64,000 bases of DNA from Micromonospora chersina (GCF_900091475.1 NZ_FMIB01000002.1:4216001-4280000); one strand, 5' to 3'. Positions 55,189-63,747 are shown, numbered from the stretch's first letter. Program-made: numbers and translations. Notes: a model not told the origin generated them from the sequence alone.

Positions 55189-56556
55189 GTGCATGACGAC
55201 GGCAGGTACGACGATCGACGGGTGACCGGGCCTGGAGGGCAGCCCTCCGCCACCGGCCCCGTTTCACGTGAAACCACCTACCAGGGCTGGCCGGCGAGCG
55301 GCGAGCCCGACGACCCGTCCACGCGTCCCCCGGACTGCGATCCGGTGGTGCGCCGGGAGGCGCCGTCGACGGGTGCCGTGCGACCGGTCTCCTCCGTACC
55401 GGCGAACGTGCCGCTCGCCCGGGACCCGCACGACCCGAACGGCGGACCGGCGAACGCGCCCACCCCTCGTCCCGCCGCCGCGCGCGGGAACGCGGCGGTT
55501 CCCGCGCGCTACGAACCGCAGCCTCCGGTGGTAGCCGTGCCGCAGCAGCCCACCCCGGAAGCCGCGCCGGACGTGGCCGCGGGTGTGGCTGCCCCTGCCG
55601 ACACGCCACCGGCCGCCGGCTACGACGACGAACCCACCGCGAGCACGTACGTTTCACGTGAAACCCCGACGCGCGAAGAGGATGACCCACCGTTGGCTAT
55701 GGAGGCTATGCGCGCCGTGCAGATCCTGAATCCCAGTGGTGAGGTCACCATGCCCCGCCCCGAACGGACCCGGGTGATGTGCGTCGCCAACCAGAAGGGC
55801 GGCGTGGGCAAGACCACGACCACGGTGAACCTGGCGGTGGCGCTCGCCCTGCACGGCAACCGGGTGCTGGTGGTCGACCTCGACCCGCAGGGCAACGCCT
55901 CCACGGGGCTCAACGTGCCGCACCACACCGGGGTGCCGGACGTCTACGACTGCCTCATCGACAGCGTGCCGCTGGAGGAGGTGGCGCAGGCCGTCGAGGG
56001 CATCCCGAACCTGTGGTGCGTACCGGCCACCATCGACCTGGCGGGCGCGGAGATCGAACTGGTCTCGGTGGTCGCCCGGGAGTCCCGGCTGGCCCGGGCC
56101 ATCGCCGCGTACCCGGGGCACTTCGACTACGTCTTCATCGACTGCCCGCCGTCGCTCGGCCTGCTGACCGTCAACGCGCTGGTCGCCGCGCAGGAGGTGC
56201 TGATCCCCATCCAGTGCGAGTACTACGCGCTGGAGGGCCTCAACCAGTTGATCCAGAACATCAACCTGGTCCGGCAGCACCTCAACCCGAAGCTCGAGGT
56301 CTCCACCATCCTGCTCACCATGTACGACCGGCGTACCCGGTTGGCCGACGCCGTGGAACAGGACGTCCGGAACCACTTCGGGGACAAGGTGCTCCAAGCC
56401 GTGATCCCCCGGAACGTACGAGTCTCCGAGGCACCCAGCTACGGGCAGTCCGTGATGACCTACGATCCCGGTTCGCGGGGGGCCACGAGCTACTTCGAGG
56501 CCGCCCAGGAAATCGCCGAGCGAGGCGTCATGGAGCCGGTGAGCCGGAATGCGTAG
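55189..56556 (+). CDS. parA: Chromosome partitioning ATPase ParA (Soj)
   Basis: The protein has 455 residues from the GTG at 55189. Residues 188-455 form the deviant Walker ATPase: CVANQKGGVGKTTTTVNLAVAL with Lys203 and Lys208, then VVDLDPQGNASTGL and YVFIDCPPSLGLLTVNAL. It moves ParB-parS complexes along the nucleoid. The first 187 residues are disordered Pro/Ala-rich. Two parS sites lie inside them, each translated as VSRET. If the true start is at 55699 or 55750, the parS sites would be upstream control sites instead. The gene is followed 27 bp later by parB. Confidence 0.95.
   Translation: MHDDGRYDDRRVTGPGGQPSATGPVSRETTYQGWPASGEPDDPSTRPPDCDPVVRREAPSTGAVRPVSSVPANVPLARDPHDPNGGPANAPTPRPAAARGNAAVPARYEPQPPVVAVPQQPTPEAAPDVAAGVAAPADTPPAAGYDDEPTASTYVSRETPTREEDDPPLAMEAMRAVQILNPSGEVTMPRPERTRVMCVANQKGGVGKTTTTVNLAVALALHGNRVLVVDLDPQGNASTGLNVPHHTGVPDVYDCLIDSVPLEEVAQAVEGIPNLWCVPATIDLAGAEIELVSVVARESRLARAIAAYPGHFDYVFIDCPPSLGLLTVNALVAAQEVLIPIQCEYYALEGLNQLIQNINLVRQHLNPKLEVSTILLTMYDRRTRLADAVEQDVRNHFGDKVLQAVIPRNVRVSEAPSYGQSVMTYDPGSRGATSYFEAAQEIAERGVMEPVSRNA
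55260..55275. promoter_or_regulatory. parS site 1 (inside parA frame)
   Basis: The core GTTTCACGTGAAAC is perfect at 55261-55274, with C on each side in place of the outer T and A. It lies in the 5' part of the parA frame and encodes VSRET. Confidence 0.9.
55650..55665. promoter_or_regulatory. parS site 2 (inside parA frame)
   Basis: The perfect core GTTTCACGTGAAAC is at 55651-55664. It lies 34 bp before the ATG at 55699, one of the possible internal starts of parA, so ParB could also bind the promoter region of a shorter parA. Confidence 0.9.
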
Positions 56557-56583
56557 TGCGGAGAAGTCGCTGGGAGGCGTCGC

Positions 56584-57639
56584 ATGAAGAACCGTCCTCG
56601 CGGCGGACTGGGCCGGGGGCTCGGTGCCCTCATCCCCACCGGACCCGTGCCGGGCAGCACCCCGGCAGCCGCCGAGACCGAGAACGGTACGGCGACAGCC
56701 GTCCCGGTAGCCCCCGCCAGCGGTGCGGCGGCAGTCACGACCGGAGCCCTCGGCGCCGGTGAGGTGACCACCTCGGGTGCCCCGCCCGCGGAGCCGGAGC
56801 CGCAACTGAGCCCCGTCCCGGGTGCCCGCTTCGCCGAGATCCCGGTCGACAGCATCGTGCCGAACCCGAAGCAGCCCCGGCACGTCTTCGACGAGGAGGC
56901 GCTGGAGGAGCTGAAGACCTCGATCCAGGAGGTGGGTTTCCTCCAGCCGATCGTGGTCCGCCAGCTCGACAGCGAGAAGTACGAACTCGTCATGGGCGAG
57001 CGGCGCTGGCGTGCGGCCCAGGCGGTCGGCCGGGAGAACATCCCCGCCATCGTCCGGGACACCAAGGACGACGCGATGCTCCGGGACGCGCTGCTGGAGA
57101 ACATCCACCGGGCCAACCTCAACCCCCTGGAAGAGGCGGCCGCGTACCAGCAACTGCTGGAGGAGTTCGGCGCCACACACGAGGAGCTTGCCCGCCGGAT
57201 CGGCCGGAGCCGGCCGCAGATCTCCAACACCATCCGGCTGATGAACCTGCCCGCCCAGGTGCAGCGGCGGGTCGCCGCAGGGGTGCTGTCCGCCGGCCAC
57301 GCCCGTGCCCTATTGAGCCTCGACGACGCCGACGCGCAGGAGCAGCTCGCCAAGCGCATCGTCGCCGAGGGCATCTCCGTACGCGCCACCGAGGAACTCG
57401 TCGCGCTGGCACTCGCCGACGGCCCGGCGAAGACCCCGGCCGCGAAGCGCCGACCCAAGGCGCACGCGCCCGCGCTGACGGACCTCGCCGACCGGCTCTC
57501 CGACCGCTTCGACACCCGGGTGAAGGTCGACATCGGCCGGAGCAAGGGGAAGATCACGATCGAGTTCGCGACGGTCGACGACCTCGAGCGGATCGTCGGG
57601 ATCATCGGCGTGGGCCAGGAGGAGCAGCCTGGGGAGTGA
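56584..57639 (+). CDS. parB: Chromosome partitioning CTPase ParB
   Basis: The protein has 351 residues. It binds parS and slides as a CTP clamp. The N-terminus [17 protein letters not shown] is the ParA-interacting motif. The CTP pocket includes GERRWRA at 138-144 and [14 protein letters not shown]. The parS-binding HTH is [27 protein letters not shown] (about 196-222). The C-terminal dimer domain ends near [13 protein letters not shown]. The ATG has GGGAGG 7 bases upstream. Confidence 0.97.
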   Translation: MKNRPRGGLGRGLGALIPTGPVPGSTPAAAETENGTATAVPVAPASGAAAVTTGALGAGEVTTSGAPPAEPEPQLSPVPGARFAEIPVDSIVPNPKQPRHVFDEEALEELKTSIQEVGFLQPIVVRQLDSEKYELVMGERRWRAAQAVGRENIPAIVRDTKDDAMLRDALLENIHRANLNPLEEAAAYQQLLEEFGATHEELARRIGRSRPQISNTIRLMNLPAQVQRRVAAGVLSAGHARALLSLDDADAQEQLAKRIVAEGISVRATEELVALALADGPAKTPAAKRRPKAHAPALTDLADRLSDRFDTRVKVDIGRSKGKITIEFATVDDLERIVGIIGVGQEEQPGE

Positions 57640-57650
57640 CTCCTTCCTGT

Positions 57651-57699
57651 CGGTCTCGGCCGCGTGGTCCCTGCGGGGGCGACGCGGCCGAGCCGTTTT
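57651..57699 (+). terminator. Terminator of the parAB operon
   Basis: CTCGGCCGCGT at 57655-57665 pairs with ACGCGGCCGAG at 57682-57692 and is followed by TTTT at 57696-57699, 16 bp after the parB stop. Confidence 0.8.
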
Positions 57700-57961
57700 G
57701 AGGGGCTCGCCGGCCGCTGCGGATCTCGTGGCCGGACCTCTCCCAGATGGTGCCGGGGCTCGGACTGTTGAGGCCCGGTTTGGAGGCCCGGGGCGCGAGC
57801 GGACGGCAGGGGCCGGGCGGGAGTCCTCCCGGCTTGCTCCCCCGTCGCGGTGCCGGGCCGAACGAGTGCTGTGTCTGGACCTACCTGGTGGTGCTGATGG
57901 GTTGTCGCGCGGGCTGCATGGTCGCGCGGCCCGATGCCGCTAAGAGTGCTGGCGCGCGGTG

Positions 57962-57977
57962 TGTTTCACGTGAAACG
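57962..57977. promoter_or_regulatory. parS site 3
   Basis: TGTTTCACGTGAAACG has a perfect 14-bp core at 57963-57976 and one outer mismatch. It lies about 320 bp after the parB stop. Confidence 0.92.
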
Positions 57978-58234
57978 GTGGCGGGGCGCTGGACTCGGTT
58001 CCACGAGGAATCCCCGCACCGGTCGTTCCGGCCGCTTCTCACTGCTGGTCATGGGGTGGCCCGCCTTCCCGGTCGCTGGGGGGTTGGCCGCTCATCGGCC
58101 AGGCCGGTGTCGACGGCCCCGTGGCGGCCTTCCCCGTTCTGCCGCCAGGCGGGGGTCCTGCCCCGGTGGCGCCGTTTGCCCGGCGGCGCGCCGGCTCGAT
58201 GAGGCTCTCGCCAGGGCGACACCGCGGTCTCTCT

Positions 58235-58480
58235 GGTGGCGCCGTTTCTCCGGTGGCCGTCCGTTCTCTGATGGCGTCGTCCTTCTGATGGCGCCGCCTC
58301 CGGTGGGACCGCCTGTTCGGTGGGACCGCCTCTCGGGTGGGACCGCCTGTCCGGTGGGACCGCCTCTCGGGTGGGACCGCCTGTCCGGTGGGACCGCCTG
58401 TCCGGTGGGACCGCCTGTCCGGTGGGACCGCCTCTCTGGTGGGACCGCCCCTCCATGGGACCGCCCCTCCGGTGGGACCA
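58235..58480. repeat. Tandem array A, 17-bp units
   Basis: Units of GGTGGGACCGCCTGTCC and variants ending TCTCG, TGTTC or CCTCC run head to tail: nine 17-mers from 58302 to 58454, one 16-mer at 58455-58470 and a partial unit to 58480. Decayed units of 15-18 bp (GGTGGCGCCGTTTCTCC, GATGGCGTCGTCCTTCT) extend it left to 58235. Units abut, with no spacers. Because 17 is not a multiple of three, the array is open in several frames, which creates false open frames on both strands. Confidence 0.9.
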
Positions 58481-59186
58481 ATGCGCCGGGCACTGTTACC
58501 TCCCCGATCCGCACTGCTGCCCCGGTGGTGTCCCCTGGCCGGCGGTGTCCCCTCCGCCGGCGGTGGCCCTTGCGCGGGTGTCAGTCGGCGCTCGGCGTCC
58601 TCGCCCTGGGCCGCAACCCACCGCGAAGGCTCATGACGATGTCGTCCGCTGGCGGGCGCCCGCTCGCTCGGGTCGCCGTCGCTCCTCCGCAGCTTCCGGG
58701 AATCGCCTCGTGTTCAGCAGACCACTCTTCCCGGGGCTGTGTGACCTTCTGAAGCCGTCCGTCGTCAGCCTTGGTGTCTGGCGAGTCCGTTCCCATCTGG
58801 AGCCGGCTCTGGGGCTCTGGACGGGCGCGAGGGCTCATCCCATGTCACCGCACTGCTCCGGCCTTTCGTTCGCGGTCCCGATGAGGCCGGGCCCGAGTCA
58901 ACGCGCCGAAAGGCCACGCGCCGCTTCATGCCTAGAAGGAGTCCGAACCGTGAGCCGAGACGGTGTGGCAGGTCCGCGGTCGACTTCCCGTCGCAAGCAA
59001 GGCGGCCGGTCCGGGTCCGAGGGATTCCCCGAGTGCACGGTGGATTGAGGCCGGTCCGCCGCCTTCGGATGATCCGGCCTCGATGAGCAGAAGAGGCGTC
59101 TCGGTCCATGAACAGAAGAGAGGTCTCGGTACCGGCGCCCCGGAGCGGGGTGGGCCTCTGGCCAACAAACCTCGCTGCCGCCTCGC

Positions 59187-59202
59187 TGTTTCACGTGAAA
59201 CA
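59187..59202. promoter_or_regulatory. parS site 4 (perfect)
   Basis: TGTTTCACGTGAAACA matches the ParB consensus at all 16 positions. It lies between the two repeat arrays. Confidence 0.95.
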
Positions 59203-59611
59203 CCGGAACCGCGCCTCCGCCAGCCGGTGAGCGGTCCTTCTGCTCGACGTGACCATCCGAGGCTGGACGGTCCGGACCGTGACCGGAGGGGGCGGCTGCC
59301 CGCTCGGACGAGCCTAGGAAAATCCGCTCCCCGGGAAGCCTCGCGGTTCGAACCGGTGGGTGTCCGCGGGTGCCTCACGCGGCTGCCCCGACTCCCCGCA
59401 ACCGCCCTGCCCGTCAGAGACGCCCGTCCCCCGGCCGGCATCGCGGGCCACGTGGGGTCAGGCCCTGCGGAAGATGTCTGCGCCGGAGGCCGCCCCGCCG
59501 GTCTGCGCCGGCCCGGAGGAGTCGCCGGTCGAGCAGTGGGCCGGTGAGGAGTCGGTCGGTCAAGGAGCGAACCAGTCCACCGGCGGGTTCGCCGAAAAGC
59601 GGCTTGGCCAA

Positions 59612-59900
59612 GCAGCGAGATCGGTCTGGTAGCGAGTCGGTCCGGTGGCAAGGGTCCATCGGGTGGCAGGTTCGGTCGGGTGGCAGGTTCGATCGGGTGG
59701 CCACCTCGGTCGGCAGCGGGCTCGGTCGGGTGGCGGGCTCCGTCGGCAGCGGCTCGGTCGGGTGGCGCGCTCGGTCGGCAGCGGGCTCGGTCGATAGCGG
59801 ATCCGTCGGACAGCGAGGTCGGTCGGACAGCCGAGGGCCGGGTCGAGAGCGGGGTCGATCGTGGGCCGGCCGAGGGTCGGCCGAGAGCGGATCGGTCGAC
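59612..59900. repeat. Array B, degenerate 15-17-bp units
   Basis: The unit GGGTGGCAGGTTCGGTC at 59661-59677 is followed by GGGTGGCAGGTTCGATC, GGGTGGCCACCTCGGTC, GGCAGCGGGCTCGGTC, GGGTGGCGGGCTCCGTC, GGCAGCGGCTCGGTC and so on to about 59900; similar units start near 59612. The length varies from 15 to 20 bp, with GG(G)TGG at the start and TCGGTC at the end. Array B shares period and GGTGG start with array A, but the rest differs. Confidence 0.82.
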
Positions 59901-60190
59901 AGACAGCCGGTTCGGCCGGCTGGGACGCGGCTGTTCGTCGGGATGCCAAGCGCACCGGAATTGCGGTCACCGCCGTCGACCGGGCCACCGCACCGCCGTC
60001 AACCAGGCCGCCGCGAGGCACGCACGGGCCGACGGCGGCCGGCGCGGTGACGACCCCGGAGCGGTGCGGGAGGGCTGAGACGAGCGCTACGGATTGCCTC
60101 CGCTGGAGTCCCGTCGATCCGCTCCTAGGCGACGAAGGACAATCGGCTGACGGCGACCCGGCGCTCCCACGAGCCCACCCCGGGAGGAAC

Positions 60191-60206
60191 CGTTTCACGT
60201 GAAACC
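60191..60206. promoter_or_regulatory. parS site 5
   Basis: The perfect core GTTTCACGTGAAAC is at 60192-60205, flanked by C on both sides. Confidence 0.92.
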
Positions 60207-60353
60207 GGCCCGCACCGCGGCGTTCCGATCCCTCCCGACGAGCGCCTCAATAAGAAGCCGGAGAGCCGAGAAGCAGGCCGGTGCGGATGGCCGGCTCGCT
60301 CGTTAGGAAGGAAGGACCGAGCCACCCCGCCCCCCCTGCACAGCCACCCGTCG

Positions 60354-60494
60354 TTATCCACAGCTGTTTTCCACAGGCCCTCACCGTTTCACGTGAAACA
60401 GCGCGCGAAAACCCTTGCTGAGCAGTGGATGACGCCGTGTGGTGGTGATCTCAGCGCCCTGTGGACAACGCGGTGGACAACCCGTTGTGGATCG
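60354..60494. promoter_or_regulatory. DnaA-box-like cluster beside parS
   Basis: A perfect DnaA box, TTATCCACA, at 60354-60362 is followed by TTTTCCACA at 60367-60375, TGTGGACAA at 60460-60468, GGTGGACAA at 60472-60480 and TGTGGATCG at 60486-60494. It overlaps parS site 6 and lies about 12 kb from oriC, upstream of the gene starting at 60564. Confidence 0.7.
60385..60400. promoter_or_regulatory. parS site 6
   Basis: CGTTTCACGTGAAACA has the perfect core at 60386-60399. It is embedded in the DnaA-box-like cluster. Confidence 0.92.
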
Positions 60495-60563
60495 ACGAGG
60501 AACGCTCGCCTGCCCGGCGGTCAGGTAGGGACAGGCGTCGCCAACTCGGTTAGGGTCAGCGTC

Positions 60564-61355
60564 GTGCAGGACACCCCTCCCTCAGTCCCGGACTTCACCC
60601 AGTGGCCCTCCTTTCCCTTCGAGGGCGATCTACGAGTCAAGCAGCTCGACGAGCCGGTCCCGGTCGAGCCTCCCCGCCGCGGCGAGGGGCACCGGGAATG
60701 CACCGCCTGCAACGCGCCGGACGAGGCGTACATCTGGGTGGGTGAGCGATGGCGGGTCCGGGCGATGGACCGACCCACCGGCCTCCCGATGGTGCTGATC
60801 CTGGAGTCCCGGTCGCACCTCGACCTCGGCGACCTGCCGAACCTGCTCGCCGCCGAGTTGGGCGTGATGACGGTGCGCCTGGAGCGGGCCATCCGCTCAC
60901 TGGACGGTGTGGCCCGAGTGCACGTCAACCGCTGGGGTGACGGGTCGGCGCACCTGCACATGTGGTTCCTGGCGCGGCCGTACGGGCGGCTGCAACTGCG
61001 GGGCACGTTCCTGTCCCTGTGGGACTCGATCCTGCCGCCGATCTCCGAGGCGCAGTGGCGGGAGAATCTGGCGATGGTCGCCGCGTGGCTCGCCGAGTTC
61101 GGTGGCCGTCCGCTGGCCGAGCCTCCCCGCATCCAATGGCAGGCGCCGTCGAGCCTTGCGGCGCAGTCGGCCGGCGAGGCCGTCGAGGAGCCGGAGGAGG
61201 AGACCGCCTCGGTGATCGAGGCAGCGGACGAGATTCCGGAGGCCGAAGTGGCGGAGGCGCCCGCGACCGAGGATCCGGCGAAGGCGAGCACACCGGGGGA
61301 GCCCGAGGAGCCGGAGGAGGCCGAGGAGCCGCGGCGGACCCAGGCGCCGACGTAG
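60564..61355 (+). CDS. Hypothetical protein with HIT-like motif and acidic tail
   Basis: The protein has 263 residues. A conserved-looking core of about 180 residues includes ECTACNAPDEAYIWVGERWRV and HVNRWGDGSAHLHMWFLARP, reminiscent of HIT-family histidine motifs. It continues with LRGTFLSLWDSILPPI and a disordered Glu/Pro-rich tail (PEEPEEAEEPRRTQAPT). The GTG at 60564 is directly preceded by TAGGGT at 60551-60556, so the mRNA may be leaderless. The function is unknown; its closeness to parAB is conserved-looking but untested. Confidence 0.7.
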   Translation: MQDTPPSVPDFTQWPSFPFEGDLRVKQLDEPVPVEPPRRGEGHRECTACNAPDEAYIWVGERWRVRAMDRPTGLPMVLILESRSHLDLGDLPNLLAAELGVMTVRLERAIRSLDGVARVHVNRWGDGSAHLHMWFLARPYGRLQLRGTFLSLWDSILPPISEAQWRENLAMVAAWLAEFGGRPLAEPPRIQWQAPSSLAAQSAGEAVEEPEEETASVIEAADEIPEAEVAEAPATEDPAKASTPGEPEEPEEAEEPRRTQAPT

Positions 61356-61427
61356 GCCGCACGGGTGGTTGCCGGCGGCGGGACAGCGGTGGCGGTCGTC
61401 GGTGCCGCGACGGCGGTCAGCCGGACG

Positions 61428-62426
61428 TCAGGGGCGGCGGGCGGCGGCGCGGGTGACGAGAGTGCCGAGCGCCCGCCCGAAGTCCAGCCCGGCCGCCTGG
61501 ACGGCGAGCGGGAGCAGTGAGGTCTCGGTCATCCCCGGGGAGACGTTGACCTCCAGCACGTGCGGCTGCCCCTCCGCGTCGACGATCAGGTCGACCCGGG
61601 AGAGGTCGCGCAGGCCGAGTGCGGTGTGCGCGGCGAGCGCCACCTCGGCCACCCGCTCGGTCGTCGCGGGGTCGAGCCGGGCCGGCGCGTGCCAGGTGGT
61701 GCGGCCGGCGGTGTAGCGGGCCGCGTAGTCGTAGACGCCGTTGCGGGGCACGATCTCGACCGGCGGGAGCGCCTGCGGGCCCTCGCCCAGGTCGAGCACG
61801 GAGACCGCCACGTCCATCCCGGGCACGTAGCGCTCCACGAGCGCGGTCTGGTCGTACGCGAAACAGCCGACCATGGCGGCCGGCAGCGACGCGGCGTCCC
61901 GGACCACGGCGGCGCCCAGCCCGGAGCCGCCCTGCGCGGGCTTGACCATCAGCGGCAGGCCGAGCCGGTCGGCGATCCGGTCCAGGACGGCCACCGCGCC
62001 GAGTTCGGAGAAGCGGTCGTGCGGGAGCGCCACCCAGTCGGGCGTGGGGATGCCGGCCTCGCGCAGCACCGTTTTGGCGGAGGGCTTGTCCCAGGCGAGC
62101 CGGGACGCGCGGGCGTCACAGCCCACGTAGGGCACGTCGCAGAGGTCGAGCACGCCGCGCAGCGAGCCGTCCTCGCCCGTGGCGCCGTGCAGGGCGATCA
62201 CCACGGCGTCCGGCGGGTCGGCGGCGAGAGCGGGCAGGAGCGCCACGTCGGCGTCCCGCAGTTCGGCCTCCACGCCGACGGCGCGCAGCGCGTCGAGCAC
62301 CCGCCGGCCGGACCGGAGCGAGACGTCCCGCTCGTAGGAGAGGCCGCCGGCGAGCACCAGCACGTGCAGTTCGTCGGTGGCGGCGGATCCGGTCACGGGA
62401 GTGTGTGCGGCAGGGCTGACGGCCAT
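61428..62426 (-). CDS. D-Ala-D-Ala-ligase-like ATP-grasp enzyme
   Basis: The protein has 332 residues. The N-domain reads LHVLVLAGGLSYERDVSLRSGRRVLDALRAVG. The ATP-grasp core has LPLMVKPAQGGSGLGAAVV, a central YTAGRTTWHAPARL and RVDLIVDAEGQPHVLEVNVSPGMTETSLLPLAVQAAGLDF, with the Glu/Asn metal ligands. This is typical of Ddl. The gene starts 7 bp after the aminotransferase stop and is probably co-transcribed with it. The main cell-wall ddl of actinobacteria is usually near leuCD/murA, so this copy may act on a different substrate. Confidence 0.88.
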   Translation of the reverse strand: MAVSPAAHTPVTGSAATDELHVLVLAGGLSYERDVSLRSGRRVLDALRAVGVEAELRDADVALLPALAADPPDAVVIALHGATGEDGSLRGVLDLCDVPYVGCDARASRLAWDKPSAKTVLREAGIPTPDWVALPHDRFSELGAVAVLDRIADRLGLPLMVKPAQGGSGLGAAVVRDAASLPAAMVGCFAYDQTALVERYVPGMDVAVSVLDLGEGPQALPPVEIVPRNGVYDYAARYTAGRTTWHAPARLDPATTERVAEVALAAHTALGLRDLSRVDLIVDAEGQPHVLEVNVSPGMTETSLLPLAVQAAGLDFGRALGTLVTRAAARRP

Positions 62427-62433
62427 GCGGGAA

Positions 62434-63747
62434 TCATGCCAAGTCGGGACCGGGCGCGTCCGAGCCGCCCTGCCGACGCCGCGGACCCGCGCCGCCGACC
62501 GCCCCGAAGACCTTGCGCATGGCGATCTCCTGCTCCATCACGCCGGCCAGCCGGCGGACGCCCTCCCGGATCCGCTCCGGGGGCGGGAAGGAGAAGTTGA
62601 GCCGCATGTTGCCGCTGCCGGTCCCGTCGGCGTAGAAGCCGGTGCCCGGCACGTACGCGACCCGGGCGGCGATCGCCCGCGGCATCATCGCCTTGGAGTC
62701 CAGGCCGTCGGGCAGGGTCGCCCAGACGAAGAGGCCGCCGGCCGGGGTGGTCCAGGTGGTGCCGTCCGGCATCAGGTCCGCGAGCGCGTCGAGCATGGCG
62801 TCGCGGCGCTCCCGGTAGACCTCCCGGTAGACCTTGAGCTGCTGCCGCCAGGGCATGGTGCCGAGGTACGTCGAGACGGCGGCCTGCGCGTAGCCGCTCG
62901 GGCAGAGGATCTGCGCCTCGCTGGCGATGACCAGCTTGTCGCGGACGGCGTGCGGGGCGAGGATCCAGCCGACCCGCAGGCCGGGCGCGAACGTCTTCGA
63001 GAAGGTGCTCAGGTAGAAGACACCGTCGCGGCGCCGGGCCCGCAGCGGCGCGGGCGCCTCGCCCTCGAAACCGAGCTGGCCGTACGGGTCGTCCTCCACC
63101 ACCAGCAGCCCGGCGCGCTCGCAGATGTCGAGCACCCGCTCGCGCCGCTCCTCGCTCAGCGTCACGCCGGTCGGGTTCTGGTAGGTGGGGATGGTGTAGA
63201 GGAACTTGACCCGCCGGCCGGCCCGGGCCAGGTCGGCGATGGCCGTCTCCAGCGCCTCCGGGATGAGCCCCTCGTCGTCCATCGGCACGTGCGCCACCTG
63301 GGCCTGGGCGGCCTGGAACACCCCGAGTGCGCCGACGTACGTCGGGCCCTCGGCGAGCACCACGTCCCCCGGGTCCAGGAAGAGGCGGGCCACCAGGTCG
63401 AGCGCCTGCTGGCCGCCGACGGTGACCACCACGTCCTCGGGCGAGGCGCCGCACGACGCGTCGATCCCGGAGAGCGCCATCACCTCGCAGATCCGCTCGC
63501 GCAGCTCCGGGGTGCCCTGGCCGATGCCGTACTGGAGGGTGGTGGCGCCGTGCTCGGCGCCGAGCCGGCCGAGCATCTCGCCGACCGCGTCGAGCGGCAG
63601 CGCCGCGATGTAGGGCGCCCCACCGGCGAGCGAGACGACCTCCGGCCGGCTGGCCACCGCGAACAGTGCCCGGATCTCGGAGGCCGTCATCCCCCGGACC
63701 CGCCGGGCGTACCGGTCGGTGTAGTCGTCGAGCGTCGTGCCGGTCAT
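62434..63747 (-). CDS. PLP-dependent aminotransferase (class I, LysN/AAT-like)
   Basis: The protein has 437 residues. The PLP-binding lysine is Lys251 in FSKTFAPGLRVGWI. Other motifs are VTVGGQQALDLVARLF, YTIPTYQNPTGVTLS and VVEDDPYGQLGFEG, typical of the AAT/2-aminoadipate transaminase group (no HTH, so not MocR). The start ATG at 63747 has GAGGTGATG upstream. It forms a two-gene operon with the D-Ala-D-Ala-ligase-like gene. The substrate could be an alpha-amino acid or 2-aminoadipate and is not deducible here. Confidence 0.9.
   Translation of the reverse strand: MTGTTLDDYTDRYARRVRGMTASEIRALFAVASRPEVVSLAGGAPYIAALPLDAVGEMLGRLGAEHGATTLQYGIGQGTPELRERICEVMALSGIDASCGASPEDVVVTVGGQQALDLVARLFLDPGDVVLAEGPTYVGALGVFQAAQAQVAHVPMDDEGLIPEALETAIADLARAGRRVKFLYTIPTYQNPTGVTLSEERRERVLDICERAGLLVVEDDPYGQLGFEGEAPAPLRARRRDGVFYLSTFSKTFAPGLRVGWILAPHAVRDKLVIASEAQILCPSGYAQAAVSTYLGTMPWRQQLKVYREVYRERRDAMLDALADLMPDGTTWTTPAGGLFVWATLPDGLDSKAMMPRAIAARVAYVPGTGFYADGTGSGNMRLNFSFPPPERIREGVRRLAGVMEQEIAMRKVFGAVGGAGPRRRQGGSDAPGPDLA

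Larger units (their letters stand above)
57700..60563. other. Gene desert after parB, parS- and repeat-rich
   Basis: No convincing gene occupies these 2.9 kb. Short open frames exist on all strands but lack start signals, recognisable folds and the strong GC bias at third positions of real genes nearby. The stretch holds four perfect-core parS sites (57963, 59189, 60192 and 60386 core starts), an array of 17-bp units at 58235-58480, a second array of 15-17-bp units at about 59612-59900, and a DnaA-box-like cluster at 60354-60494. Base composition drops locally (runs such as TTCTCTGATGG). It looks like a centromere-type region. Confidence 0.75.

Noticed and set aside
58235..59900. CRISPR array
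   Set aside because: Units abut or vary in length without unique spacers of constant size, the units are not palindromic CRISPR repeats, and no cas gene is present.
58049..60202. Several open frames of 75-240 codons in the desert
   Set aside because: They overlap on both strands and in three frames because 17-bp repeats lack stops; none has a credible start, fold or codon bias.
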